Positions 12,133 through 24,382 of a DNA stretch of 64,000 nt are shown piece after piece. The translations under genes were made by a program, and so were the position numbers. Positions within the stretch are counted from its first letter, which is position 1. Every line of letters starts with the position of its first letter. Below the pieces are notes generated by a model. That model worked only from the letters and a program-made list of their open reading frames with translations. It had not been told where the DNA came from and searched no databases. Origin of the DNA: Fremontodendron californicum (Eukaryota > Streptophyta > Magnoliopsida > Malvales > Malvaceae). The stretch covers positions 10,744,001 through 10,808,000 of the forward strand of contig JAULJL010000035.1 of assembly GCA_030761205.1 (NCBI GenBank). Reading direction: 5' to 3'.

Positions 12133-14003
12133 TGTTGGGATTCAGCCTCATGCTCAAACATCAATTGAATTAAAGAAGAACATGAACGCAACGGAATAAT
12201 TAAAAACAAAGAGATAGCCGAATCTTACAGGATCATGCTTGTAAAATTTTAATCTGATCTAGTGATTGTAAAGCACCCATATGATCAAGAATCATACCTT
12301 AACTCAAAGATCTAGTAATCTTGAGTTTCCGAACGGCCCACTCATTCTTGAACACCAAGAGGTAACTCCAAGACTTTAAGCCACCCAAGTGTTTGGCCCC
12401 TAACGGTAATCCACACAAAATGGTTAAGAGAACCTTCTTCAAAATAGGAATAGAGTCCTACCGAAATCCATGCTAGTGGTTAGGTTTCATAAACCTCTCC
12501 CTAACAAAAACAACCATGGCCAAATGCTTCATAAGCATCAAGAAGAAGAAAACGTTTTTCTACCTTCCACAGGGTTAGGTGCGCCAACCAAGAAAGAAGA
12601 TCTTGGTCTTTTTGCTTTCATAGGGTTTGGAGCATTAACCAAACGAAAGATCTTTATATTCTTTCTTCTTACTCTAAGCCTTTGCTCTCTTGAGAGAAAC
12701 CTTTTTCTCTCTAGCAATCCATAAAGAGGCAAAAGGGAGAAAGAAATCAAGAAAACACCAACAACCAAGCACATCCAATTTGCGGCTAGGCCATTAAGGG
12801 AGATAACGACAAGTATTCTTTTTAGGCAATGACTCTAGGGTTTGGACTAAGGGTTATAACATAACTCTTATGTTATTTGCTCTTAAGTCTTTCTACTTAA
12901 TTAAACTATTTAATTAAGTCCTTAGTGATTAAGTTCTCAATTTAATCAATTAGGTTCATTCTATTTTAATATCTTAATTCATATTTATGTGTGTGACCCA
13001 TTAGGCTTCCAATATGTTGGCAATGAATATAAATTATAATCCAAGGATAATTAATTTACATTCATAGATCACGAGCGGACTCTAGCAAGCCATCATGACC
13101 ACCCAAATACTAGATAGTCAAGTTAGTCTCGACATAACCTTTCAGTGTCCAGTCCATCAGTGTAATTCGGTCTCTTCACCAAATATCCCGGAAAGACCAT
13201 GAGCAAGGTGCATTGTCTACTCATGTTCAATCCATATTAGTTCTTGCAGCTATTGGTTAACTTTGTAAACTAAGAGAAACTATTTCCTCTAAATTCATCA
13301 TACTCTGGCCAGAGATTCCATCAAGTTAACCGAAGCCAAGAACATATGAGTTATATCTTCGATGTCATTTGGAGTGGTGAATCCTCTCTGGATCACTCAT
13401 CCATCTTCGTATGCTTCATGTCATACCCAAAATCACCCTACCATAAGCATCCCTTATTGAGACCCGTTCAAAAAAAATCAAATTATGACACTCCCCATAC
13501 AAGATGACCTGGTATCACAAGCCAGAGGACTAGTTACACGACTGACACATGAGAACATTTCCATAAAAACTAGAGTGACAAAACCAAATGGAGTTCTCAC
13601 AGCGGGCCATGTTCAGTGAACTTGTTCTATAACAAGCACCTACATGTTATCCCAAGTATACCATATACTTCAACCCATGAGATCGGTTCCTTACTTCATA
13701 AGTAAGAAGGCTTAACATGTACTAGTCTTTGAGCATTGCCAATGCCCCGTCTTGACAATACAATGACCAGGAAAGTCTTAGGAACATGGCTTTGATGCAT
13801 AAGGATCTCATAATTATAACTCTTTATAATTCCTTTGCAAGGCCTTTATGTTCCATGGGCTTCATCCAATTAGTACTTTAATAACTATTATTATTGTACT
13901 AACATGAAGGAAAACCTTGTATCACTTAGATATAGTGATTGGTTTGCATTATTAATAGTATATTCCTTGTCCAATCTGATTTGCTCTAGAGCATATACCA
14001 ATA
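12133..14003 (-). repeat. X1 3' LTR (empty-site reference)
   Basis: 1871 bp, beginning TGTTGGGATTC on the + strand and ending CATATACCAATA. The second copy is spread through 40092-59929. Two uninterrupted sites here prove insertions there: CATAACTCTTATG at about 12859 is the empty Athila site, and GCTATTGGTTAACTTTG at about 13250 is the empty SINE site. Relative to X2 it has lost the stretch with the TATA-like box. Confidence 0.75.
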
Positions 14004-15726
14004 ATCTGCCACTTACACTAAGCCAATCACTAACACATTCAATAACGAACTCTTTCTATTAGCAACTATGTCTCTACTAGGACATAGCTTAAATACATTA
14101 TTGTGAGAATATGCTTCGGTCATATTCTTTTGATAATCTCTATTATCATTGTCACAATACTTATCCGGATCACAATGAAACCCGATTCCTTATGGCTCAT
14201 GTTGTTACTTTAACAACTAGGAATCTTCGAATTAGCTCAATGAGCTATAGATCCAAATACTCTTTTTGTAGCCTTAAACAAAATGTTTTTATTATGACTT
14301 AGAATATAAATAATTCAGTCCTCTCTTAATTTGGAACGTTTCAAAATGATTGATTTATTTACATCATGGCCTTAAGTCACCAATTGGATTCTCTCTATGT
14401 TAAACTAATTTAACATTTAATCCAATCTTAGATGCTAAATCTTTTAGATCTTAGCATTTTTGTCGATTTACCTTTTAATCAACAATGCATCTGATATACA
14501 TTGTTTAATGAGTAATCTATATTACTCCCACTAACCCTTGGGTGTGCACATAAGATATCTCATCCTTTTTGATAATTCAACTCTTGAATGTTACTATCAA
14601 AACTGGATATCTTAATCCATTGTCTAACAATGTTCTATTAAGTAGACACATCTCTTATGAGTAATGCATCACAATGCATCCTACTTAATCATTATGTTTA
14701 GTAGACTCATTTCGTATGACTAATGCATCATTTATACATCCTACTAAACCTTTGTGCCTTTATGCATCCTATGCATAATTTCAGATTTCAACTTATGAAC
14801 TTTAACTTTTTACAATTTCATAAAACTCCCACTATTTCCTACATGTGTAGAAACATTCAAAGTAAACTTATTTACTTTCCTTTGGGATGTGAATTTAAAA
14901 CTCTTTTGAATGCACATATGTAATCTTAAAACTAAACATCACATATCCCATATGAATGTTTTTTTACCATTACAACTTGAAATCCTGTATAGGTTAGTGT
15001 TTCAACAATCTTGGCTATTTGGAGCATCATGGACTTTTCTATGTCATTACATAGTAATCTCCATCCAATTAATCTTATATGAATTCTATTAGATAATTAA
15101 TCAATTTAGTTTCAAGCAATTCTCCATTAAGATCATATCTTCACAAGAATGCTCTTTAACTAAATTAGTTTCATAATCTGATTATGAAATTCCTTGAGCT
15201 AAAGCTCATTTAATTGTCAAGTTTTGTATAAGATTTCCTTTGATTCATAATCAAATAAACTACTTGTATCTATATACTTTAGCCTTATACTTTTGACTTG
15301 AACAACCTTTGATTATCTATTATGCAAGTTTCTAGCTTATTATGAGTGTAATATGACCATGATATGGACCAAATTCCATAGGACTTTTCAGTTCATTCTT
15401 GGATGAATGGCCAAGCAACTAATGCTAGCAAAACCAAAATGTCAATGTTAATGTTTCTAAAACATTTATCATGAATAGGTTGGCAAGCTTGATCAAGTCT
15501 CAACTAAGGTTGCCATCTACTTGGTCTTATCCTTTCACTTGTCTTTGTCATTAGTTCCTCCTATATGTCATACATATATGTGAACTAACTTTATAGGTAT
15601 CATATACCTAAAGGTAGTGAAAATAAACTCATAAAACTCGTGAAGTAAAACTTCTCAAGTTTCTTTGCCTTCATGGACCCAATATACTTCTTGCATTTAA
15701 GCCTCCAATGCCTTGCATTGCCATAA
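14004..15726 (-). other. X1 internal non-coding region
   Basis: No intact frame is visible. Repeated short words such as TAATGCATCA..ATCCTACT (14640-14760) occur. It lies between the purine tract and the gag relic, so all of pol appears to be missing. Confidence 0.5.
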
Positions 15727-15990
15727 TTATGGTATGTCCTTTTGATCGATATCAATTTCTTTCTTCATCTCACCATTCGACTTCATAAGCCTTTGAGATA
15801 GAAGCATCCTTTCTTTAAAGAACTTTTCTTCGTTATCTTCCCATGGTGGAAGTAACAAAGTGGATGATCTTTGTAGTCTAGTGAGCACATTTAGCAACAC
15901 CAATCGCTTCATGTTGTAATACAACACGATTTGCAAATTGCTCTTAGACAGTGAAGAAAGAACTAAGTCCATACTTATATTATGATCCAT
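15727..15990 (-). pseudogene. Copia-type gag relic in X1
   Basis: The 87-residue minus-strand frame contains MDLVLSSLSKSNLQIVLYYNMKRL, which in layout resembles the copia Gag stretch where a leucine-rich helix is followed by a NYNMNKL-like motif. The next residues are scrambled and no zinc knuckle follows. It fits the minus orientation of X1. Identification rests on one motif and is moderate. Confidence 0.45.
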
Positions 15991-16238
15991 GAATCAACCA
16001 AGTTTCTCAAACTTGTTGATGCATCCAATAGCACATGATGCCTCATAGGCTACCTTCTAACGTCTTTTATTGGAACAATTCCTTTGAGATGTTGAACTTC
16101 TCAGTGCGAAGTACCTTATAGAACAATTATGTAAGGTCAAGGATCATTTAGGACATAGACCTTCATTTCATATTCAACACAATCTTTATTGTGAAGTTGA
16201 TTAATAGAAATCGACTTTATAGAGTTTGCATCAAGTAT
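15991..16238. other. Remaining X1 interior up to the T2 junction
   Basis: No gene is seen. Homology to Tat LTRs begins at about 16239 (AAAAGGGCCAAATGG, compare 60600), so the copia/Tat junction is there. Confidence 0.5.
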
Positions 16239-16270
16239 GCAATTAAAAGGGCCAAATGGAAAAATTTGGG

Positions 16271-17150
16271 AAAAATAGCAAATGGACTCCAAAAATTCTG
16301 AAAATTTGCAATCTCATTCTTAAATCATTTGGAAGAGATTGGAGAAATAAAATCTTGATTCGGAGTTCGTTTCCAAAATGGCCAAATCCCGGGTCTCTTA
16401 TGCAGTAATTAAAGAAGATAAATCCCGAAAAAATAGCAAATAAACTCCAAATCTTCTAAACATTTGCAAATCTCATTTTTAAAGAGATTGGCGAAAGAAA
16501 ATCTTGATTCGGAGTTTGTTTGCAAAATGGCCAAATCCCGGTCTCCTATGTAGTAATTCAAAAAGATAAATCCCGAAAAATAGCAAATGAAATCCAAATC
16601 TTCTGAAAATTTTCAAATATCATTTTTAAATTATTTTAAAGATATTGGAAAAATAAAATATTGATTCGGAGGTCGTTTGCAAAATGGCCAAATCCCGAGT
16701 CTCCCATGAAGTAATTCAAGAAGATAAATCCCGAAAAAATAGCAAATGGACTCCAAAAATTTTGAAAATTTGTAAATCTCATTTTTAAATTATTTGGAAG
16801 AGATTGGCGAAAGAAAATCTTGATTCGGAGTTCGTTTACGAAATGCCCAAATTCTGAGCCTCCTATGTAGTAATTCAAGCAGATAAATCCCGAAAAAATA
16901 CCAAATGAGTTCCAAAAATTATGAAAACTTATAGATCACACTTTAAAATTATTTGGAAGATATTGGTGAATAAAAATTTTGATTTGGAGCTCGTTTAGAA
17001 AATTGTAAAATGTGGGGGCATAAAAGGGCATTCTTGGAAGACAAAATCCAAATAAATAGCAAACGGACTCGAAATTTTTTGAAAACTTCCAGATTTCAAT
17101 ATTTTATTATTTTGAAAGTATTAAAAAAATAAAATTTGAATTTGGAGTCC
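16271..17150 (+). repeat. Tandem array of about 160 bp units inside the LTR
   Basis: Six diverged units, each beginning near AAATAGCAAATGGACTCC and including TCTTGATTCGGAGTTCGTTT and GGCCAAATCCCG, start at about 16271, 16430, 16578, 16738, 16895 and 17054. The same array is present in the LTRs at 30478-31370, 60625-61200 and, inverted, 36640-37200. Confidence 0.8.
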
Positions 17151-18140
17151 GTTTGCCATTTATTTGCATCCGGGGGGCAAAACAGTTATTTTACCCAAGC
17201 AACCGAAAAGGGCTTTTCTTGCCTTTAAAAAATCAGACTTGGGCTGGAAAAGAGAGTGCTGGCCTGACAAGGCCCAAGGAAGGGAAGAAGCTTCTGATTC
17301 AATCAAAAGGCCAAGAATTAAGAGTTATTGATTTTTTTGATCAAGCCATTGCAAATAAGCCACATGGGCCAATGCATGAAGAGGGAGAGTGTCAACATTA
17401 TTCTTGAACAGCTGTAATTATGTACAGCTGATGGCCTAATATAAGGGTGATAATTTCATGATTTTTCACCTTGAATCACTAGCCCTTGGATGGAAATTGG
17501 TTGGAGTAAAAATGACAACATCCTAGTAAGGAGAGAGGGGTGGTTCGGCCAGCTTAAGGGAAGGGCAGAGAATTCATTTTCAACACTTCATTTTTTCAGA
17601 TTTCTCTTGGTTTTTTCATAGTTTTCTCTCCTTGGTTGAAAGCAAAAAAGAAAAGTTTAGAAAAGAAATGAAAGTTTGAAGAGAAAAAGCTTGAAAGATA
17701 ACTTCTTGAGGTTGCTTTTAGCACCAACTCTTGCACTTTCTTGATTTTCCATTCTCGTTTTTGCTATTCTGATTATTATTTTGGTGAGTTTTATTTTGAT
17801 TTTCCTTTTAAATAAAGTGTTTTTTAATTTTCTTTTTAAGTTCTTTCTTCATCTTTTTCTTAAACAAGTTTTTACAATTTTTTTTCTTATTTTTCTTACT
17901 ATGGCCGAATGACCTATATTTTTTTATTTATTATTGTTGCTGTTTTGGCTTTGATTTGTCATGTTATTTTTGTTATTTTCTTTAGTCTTGATGCTTTAAG
18001 TATTCTTCTACTTCATATACTTGAAGCTTGTTTTATTTTGGTTGCTTGTTTGTTGTCATTTATGAGTTTATTATCATGTCCTTGCATTTTTAATTTTCTG
18101 TTTTCATAATGTTTAAATTTGTTGATGTTTTATATTTAGT

Positions 18141-18580
18141 ATATCAAGTGTTTGTGAAAATGCCATGCTTGTTGAAGCTTGAGGCCATTCGGCCACTCCA
18201 TGTATTTTATTTTGTATTGTGCATTTTTACTATGTTAGTTGATAGGTTTGCATTTGCATGACATTTGATTGAGTATTTAGTTTAAGTATATCAAGTGTTT
18301 GTGAAAATGCCATGCTTGTTGGAGCTTGAGGCCATTCGGCCACTCCATGTATTTTACATTGTGTGTGCGTTTTTGCTATGTTAGTTGATAGGTTTGCATT
18401 TGCATGACATTTGATTGAGTATTTAGTTTAAGTATATCAAGTGTTTGTGAAAATGCCATGCTTGTTGGAGCTTGAGGCCATTCGGCCACTTCATGTGTTT
18501 TACATTGTGTGTGCATTTTTGTTATGTTAGATGATAGGTTTGCATTTTCATGACATTTGGTTGAGTTTTTGGTTTAAGCA
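18141..18580 (+). repeat. Three tandem units of about 146 bp
   Basis: ATATCAAGTGTTTGTGAAAA followed by TGCCATGCTTGTTG and GGCCATTCGGCCACT recurs at 18141, 18288 and 18434 with few differences. The similarity suggests recent unequal crossing over or slippage. The array is absent from the 3' LTR of T2. Confidence 0.85.
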
Positions 18581-20892
18581 TGCCTTGTGTTTTTGTTATT
18601 GCCATGCATATTTTAGTTGTTAGGTTTGGTTTATTTTGCCATGCATGACCATGCATTTTAGACCTAGGTTGCATTAAATGCCATGCAAGTTCATTTAGGT
18701 CTAAGTCACTATATTGATGCCATGCATTTTTCATGACATTTAGGTTTAAACTCATGCATTTCATGCATCATATTTGCTGTATTGTTTTCATGCATTTCAT
18801 GTTCATGCCACTTGACTAATGACTTAAGCCAATTAATGGTTCAAAGTCATGCTCTCTTGAGCATACTTGTGGAAAATTAAGGTTTGTCAAATTGAGTATT
18901 CTACCTTTGATTTTTTTTTACTTAGCCAATTTTTATCTAACTTTCAAAAAGTCCTAGCTACTATTTGTGAGTCATTTTATGAGTCTTAAATATTTTTACT
19001 TTGATTTTTAAATGATTTTATCAAAGGCAAAATGTGTTTTGGCAAAACAGTTTTTTCACCCAGTACTCATACTTTCCCGATTTTTCTGGGCATTCATCTT
19101 TAATCATAAAATTAATTTGATTTTTTCCTGTGTAATTTTACATGTCCTGAGTCTCCAGTATTTGTTTTAGATTTGTTAGAAGTTTTAAAAATAGGATAAA
19201 AAATCGTGGCTTAAAACTGGACAGTAAAGTCAGAATTGAATTTGAAGGAAAATCATATTTCTGTATTGGTTAAGTTACTTAGAAGGGGCTGATTAGGAAG
19301 TTTAGCTAATGAATTAGGGTAGTTTTTAAGCCTTTTAAAACTCTAAAAATTATTTTTTAAGTCTCGGGTTAAGGGTAGTCAAGTCCTGGATTTTAAACTT
19401 AGGAAATTAGAGCCATTTAAAAAGGGGTTTAGCTAAGTTTTTATTCTTAATCTAAGCTTTTCAAAATTGTTTTCAAACAATCACAAAGTATCTTGGTTTT
19501 AGAATATTTAATTTGACATATTTTCCTAAGGTAGCCAGATATCTTTTTTAAATATACGAATTTCCTTAATTAAAGGAAAAAATACATTTTCATGCATTGC
19601 ATTTTTCATATTCATGCATTTTATATAATATGTTATTTTTGCTATGATAATTCCTATGGTATTGTTATTATTTTGATTTATTTTTTTTGATGTTATATTG
19701 TTTATTATATGGTTTTGAATATTTCATGATATCCAATGTTTTTTATTTAGTTATTTTTTTGTCTTATTATTTAGCATATACTATGTTCATGCATTGTTAT
19801 TTTCATTTTCATGCATATTATATGATAGCATTATTGTATATTCCATGTCATTTAAGTTATATGCTATATCATTCATATTTGCCATGTCATTTAAATTGTT
19901 TCATATCATACAGAATATGTTATGTTACCTAGGACATTTCATTTCATGTAGAATATATTGTTACCTAGGTTATTTCATTTCATTTAGGATATATACTATG
20001 TCATTTAGGATATTTTATTTCATATCATATGACTTAGGACATTTCATTTCATATAGAATATATTATGTTTCCTGGGTCATTTCATTTCATTTAGAATATG
20101 CTAAGACATTTAAATCATATCATATCATTTAGGGTGCATTATATTATTTAGATTTTACTATGTCATTTTATTTATGTCATGCATATACATATTCATATCT
20201 TTTAAAATATTTTCAAAAAGGTAATGATTTTCAATAAAATAAATATATTCCCGAGTTAAAATAATTCATGAGTTCTCTGCCGGGTTTGTTAGGGAGGATA
20301 TCATCAATTATCATTAATAACGGAATATCTTCTTTAAAAAGAGAATGATTCGGGAAGTTTTCCAAAACTAATAAAAATTTCTATATTTGCCACGTTTGTT
20401 GGGGAATATAGGAAATTTTGGAATTTATAAATTCCGGATCATTTTCAATTAAAAATGAAATTGTTTTTTCTTTAAATTGGGAATTAACTTGAAATACTAA
20501 ATTTAAAACCTTTTTTTTTAGCGATTCTTGAGATAACACATGATTAATAAGGTACCGTCTTATACGGGCGTTGTGGGGGTGCTAATCCTTCATCGCACGT
20601 AACCGACTCCCGAACCCGTTTCTTTGATTTCTCTGGTTTAAAATGCAGACTTGAAATTGGTTTTCAAAATATTTTAATTAATTCTAAAATATTTTACAAA
20701 ACCAGTTTTAATAAGTGGCCGATCACACCTAGCTAAAAAAGATTGGTGGCGACTCCATGTCTTTTTCAAGGTCATTTTCAAAACCTTCATTTTTCTAGAG
20801 GAAACAAGTCGACTTTTTCTCGTTTTTTTAATGTCACGCTTAACAAATAATAAAGTCTTGCGATGAGACTTGTTATTTTTTAGGTTGCGACA

Positions 20893-22482
20893 GCTTGGTG
20901 ACTCCACTGGGGACTATTAGAGAGTCAGGCCTAAAATTAGTCGTGTGTTATCGAAGTCTCGATTTTGTTGGTTTAATTGGTATTTAATTTTAATTCCCAC
21001 TTTTTTTTTATATAAGGAGAATTTTGAAAATAATAAAATGTTTTTAAATATGTTCATACTCATGTGTATGCATTTTATTATTGTTCTCTAGTTATTTAAG
21101 GTTGCATATTATAATTGCTTGTTGGTTAATGCGTTACACTATTCTTGAATGGTTTTTTATAAATTGCTAGGGCATTTAGAATAAGGTTTGTAGAATAGGT
21201 GGTGAAAGGTTTGTTGTTCCTCCACACACACCACACGTCCATTTGCATATCATCAGCCCTATACTCGGGTTCCGTCCTTTTAGGTGGGAGCAAAGTAACT
21301 AAGCCTTCGTGATTAACAATCTGCATGGGGTAGTGAAACACTTCCGTAGTACTAAATTTCCTAAGCCTTCGTGATTAACAATCTGCATGGGCTAGGGAAA
21401 TAAACTCTAATGAATTGAAGCCGTTTTTATCGGGGTGCCTTACTAGCCTTCACCGGTGACAGTGAGGAGCAATTCGGGGCCTTTAGAACAAATTCACTCT
21501 CATATAGCGAACCTAGGTGAAGCCATGCTGAATTTCCGATTAGATACCGAAGATAGGAACACATGGAGGGACATTTCTAAACCTTTTGTTACCTATTTTA
21601 CATTCTGAATAAGTGTTGTAGATCGGGCAACGATGTACGTACATCGCCCGTAATAAATGTGATAATCCGTCCCAAAGGCACTGTGATACCTATATAAGTA
21701 GATATTTGTCGGGGCAAATATTCATTAATTGTTTGAAATAAAAAAAATAAAAATCCTTTTTCAAGCATTTTTGTGTGCATTTTGCACATTTCATGCATGT
21801 GTGAATAGAGCATGTACATTTTTTATTGTATTATTGATCTCGTTTTTACAGTAAATGGATGGTGATAATAATCTTATTTGATGATTTCATAAAATCGGTA
21901 GTGTCACATAAACATTTGCATATTGTACCATAGTAAGATCCACTACTCCAAAATTCTTTTGAAAATAATATGATTGGTTTTTCATAGAAAAAAACATGTT
22001 TCAAAAAATCATAAATTTGGAGGCAAATCTTGCATAATGAGATTTTTGAACAATCAAGATTTAGGTCCCACCAATTTCGTGTAATCATTGGTTAATTTAT
22101 TTGTATCATTTTGACGTCATGTCACAGTCCTAACATGCATGGTTATTCATTGTAGAACACATTTGTGATAGACATGGTCATTCTTTGTACCTACCTTTGT
22201 ATTAATTCATTTATTCTTCGCATGTATCATTTTGACATCATAGCACGCATGGTCATTCATTGTAGAATACGTTTATGACATGCATAGTCATTATTTGTAT
22301 ATACCTATGCATCAATTTATTCATTTTTTTTTAAATGCATCATGTTGGCATTAGATTGCATCGATACCATACATAGTCATCATAATTTCTCTGTATATGT
22401 ATTAATCATCAGTATATTCATGCACATAGGAATAGAGCATGTACATTCATAATTGTCTTAATCTCATGACATTTTCATTTGC
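20893..22482 (+). other. T2 leader, non-coding with about 108-bp repeats
   Basis: There is no coding sequence. From about 22090 the leader holds imperfect repeats of about 108 bp, each with CATTCATTGTAGAA and a CATGTATCATTTTGACATCAT-like part (starts near 22147 and 22255). CCTAAGCCTTCGTGATTAAC occurs twice (about 21297 and 21360). Confidence 0.65.
20896..20914 (+). promoter_or_regulatory. T2 primer-binding site
   Basis: TGGTGACTCCACTGGGGAC lies three bases after the LTR end. Published Tat/Ogre elements carry a very similar PBS assigned to tRNA-Arg; that assignment is from family knowledge and was not checked here. Confidence 0.75.
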
Positions 22483-23406
22483 ATGAAAGGGGTTCGAGAT
22501 ATGAGGAATGAATCGGAGGAACGATTGGGTGCTTTGGAACGCAATCAAGAGGAATGTGGACATGAAATCCGAGAAGTGAAAGAACAACTCATCAAATTGC
22601 TGAAAATGTTTGAGGATATTGGTAAGAGTAAAGAGGAACTTTCTCAGGGCTCTGCATCGCCTTCGGATCAACCAAAACCATTAGGTCCAGAACATATAAT
22701 TCTTGCTGGATCTTGCGCTTGTCAATGCCACAAAGGTTGCAATCTTGATGAAATTATGGACAAAATCGTGAAAATAATTAAACCTGAGAGCTTGATACCA
22801 AAGATAGAAACCTCGGATCCTATACCATACCTGCAAACTGTTCTAGGTCCAAACCAGTGTCCCCACCCTACTATGGTCCGATCATCCTTTGGGATGATCA
22901 CTACGGGACCTATGAATCCCACTCCATTACCACCAATTGGCAGCTCATATTGCTTCATCAATCACCTTATCCAGCATCTGGGATAGGAATCTCGAGCTAT
23001 GTACAACCTCCAAAGGCCCCGTGTCCAAATCCATACCCTTACCATGTTGTTCCCCACATCTCCATTTAGACACTTCGGTTCGAACCTTAGTGCCACCACC
23101 AAGTGCCCAACTCCTAGGTCATCTGTGACTAAGAAACAACCCCAGGATAAGACCCAAAGGCATTTTGATCCCTTTCCAATCAGCTACCGAGAGCTTCTCC
23201 CTATACTGGTCCAGAATAATATGGTTGCATGTGTCCCATTGAAACCCTTGTTACCACCATATCCAAAGTGGTATAATCCAAATGCAAGATGTGATTATCA
23301 CTGTGGAATTGTTGGCCATGGCATTGAAGACTGTATAGCATTCAAAAAGAAAGTGCAATCGCTTATAAATGCCAAGTGGTTGGATCCAACGACACTGATT
23401 GAATAG
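22483..23406 (+). pseudogene. T2 first gag copy, core missing and one in-frame stop
   Basis: The frame runs from ATG 22483 and is broken by a single TAG at 22984-22986, after which it stays open in the same frame to 23406. The N-terminal 60 residues are charged and heptad-like (EERLGALERNQEECGHEIRE), typical of a Tat Gag coiled coil. The C-terminal part has SYRELLPILVQ, a proline-rich stretch and the knuckle CDYHCGIVGHGIEDC (C-x2-H-x5-H-x4-C). The Retrotrans_gag core seen in the second copy (YAQRWRNMATQVQP) is absent, so this copy is an internal-deletion form. It may be non-functional or a short zinc-knuckle protein; no data here decide. Confidence 0.7.
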
Positions 23407-24382
23407 AGGGCTGAGAAAGGGTCATTAGGATTGGGAGATTTACAACATTGAGGTGGAAAGACTTCAGTCTTATATGATGTAATAGGATTTCACTTTTTCA
23501 ATAGCCGACTCTTATAGCCTTAGGATGCTAGGAAGAATAAAATACTTGTAAAGACAGTTTTAACTACTGCTCAGATTTTGTAAACATGGTTTATACCATT
23601 GTGAATGTTGATATGGGAATGAATTGACTATGCTTCAAATTTATGAGATGTTGATGATTAAGTTCCTCCGATTCTTATTTCCTCTGTGATATCTTCCCCT
23701 TTGCATTTTACATCCGATCAATTATTTTTCATACCATACATTCATACATGTATCATGTTAGCATCAGGTTGCATTCATGCATTCATAATCAACATGATTT
23801 TTCTGTATATATATATCCATGCATTAATTTTCTTATTCTTTACATGCATAATGTTGACTTTGGGTTGCATTCATGACAAACATAGTCAGCATGATTTCTT
23901 TGTATATGCTCATGCATTAATCTGTCATATTAACATTAGGATGCATTCTTGACATACATGGTCAGCATGATTTTCTTTCTATATACTCTGTATCAATTAT
24001 TCATTGTTTACATGTATCATAATTGACATCATGTTGTATTCATAGTGTATAGGATTATTCATTGTGAAATACACTAAAATGTACATGATCAGTCATTGCA
24101 TATATCCATGTGTTGGTTTGTTTATTCTTTTCTTGCAACATGTTAGCATCGTGATTGCATTTATTACATATATGGTCAGCATGTTTCCACTGTACATGTC
24201 CATACATCATATTGTTTAGGCTTCACGTGCATCAAATTGCATTCATGACTCCTTCATCATGACACGCACTTTGGGGGAATAAAACAGAAGTTGGCTTGGC
24301 TTTAAAAGTTTTTGAAAGAATTTTCCATTTCAAATCAGAGATATAAGAAGTACTGAGTACCCTTTTAATATAGGCTAGTGCT
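23407..24382 (+). other. Spacer between the two T2 gag copies, with repeats
   Basis: Non-coding. From about 23690 to 24260 it has four to six imperfect repeats around GCATTCATGACATACATGGTCAGCATGATTT and a TTTACATGTATCATGTT-like part, similar to the repeats before the first gag. The leader-like arrangement repeats before each gag. Confidence 0.65.

Larger units (their letters stand above)
12133..16238 (-). mobile_element. Copia-type element X1 remnant (3' LTR plus gag relic)
   Basis: The LTR at 12133-14003 is followed on its right by the rest of the element, so the element points left. The minus strand at the internal boundary reads AAGTGGCAGAT then TATTGGTATATGCTCTAGAG, the purine tract and LTR start seen in many plant Ty1/copia elements. 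The interior is cut off at about 16238, where the T2 LTR begins. Copy X2 starts at 40092. Confidence 0.7.
16239..20892 (+). repeat. T2 5' LTR, lacking about the first 680 bp
   Basis: It begins inside the LTR at the point equivalent to about 30465 in the 3' LTR and ends GGTTGCGACA next to the PBS. Two internal tandem arrays (16271-17150 and 18141-18580) and many CATGCATTT words are present. Near the end the block GGTACCGTCTTATACGGG followed by GTGGGGGTGCTAATCC is shared by all family copies. Confidence 0.75.

Noticed and set aside
22722..22961. Minus-strand 79-codon frame
   Set aside because: Antisense to the first T2 gag copy.
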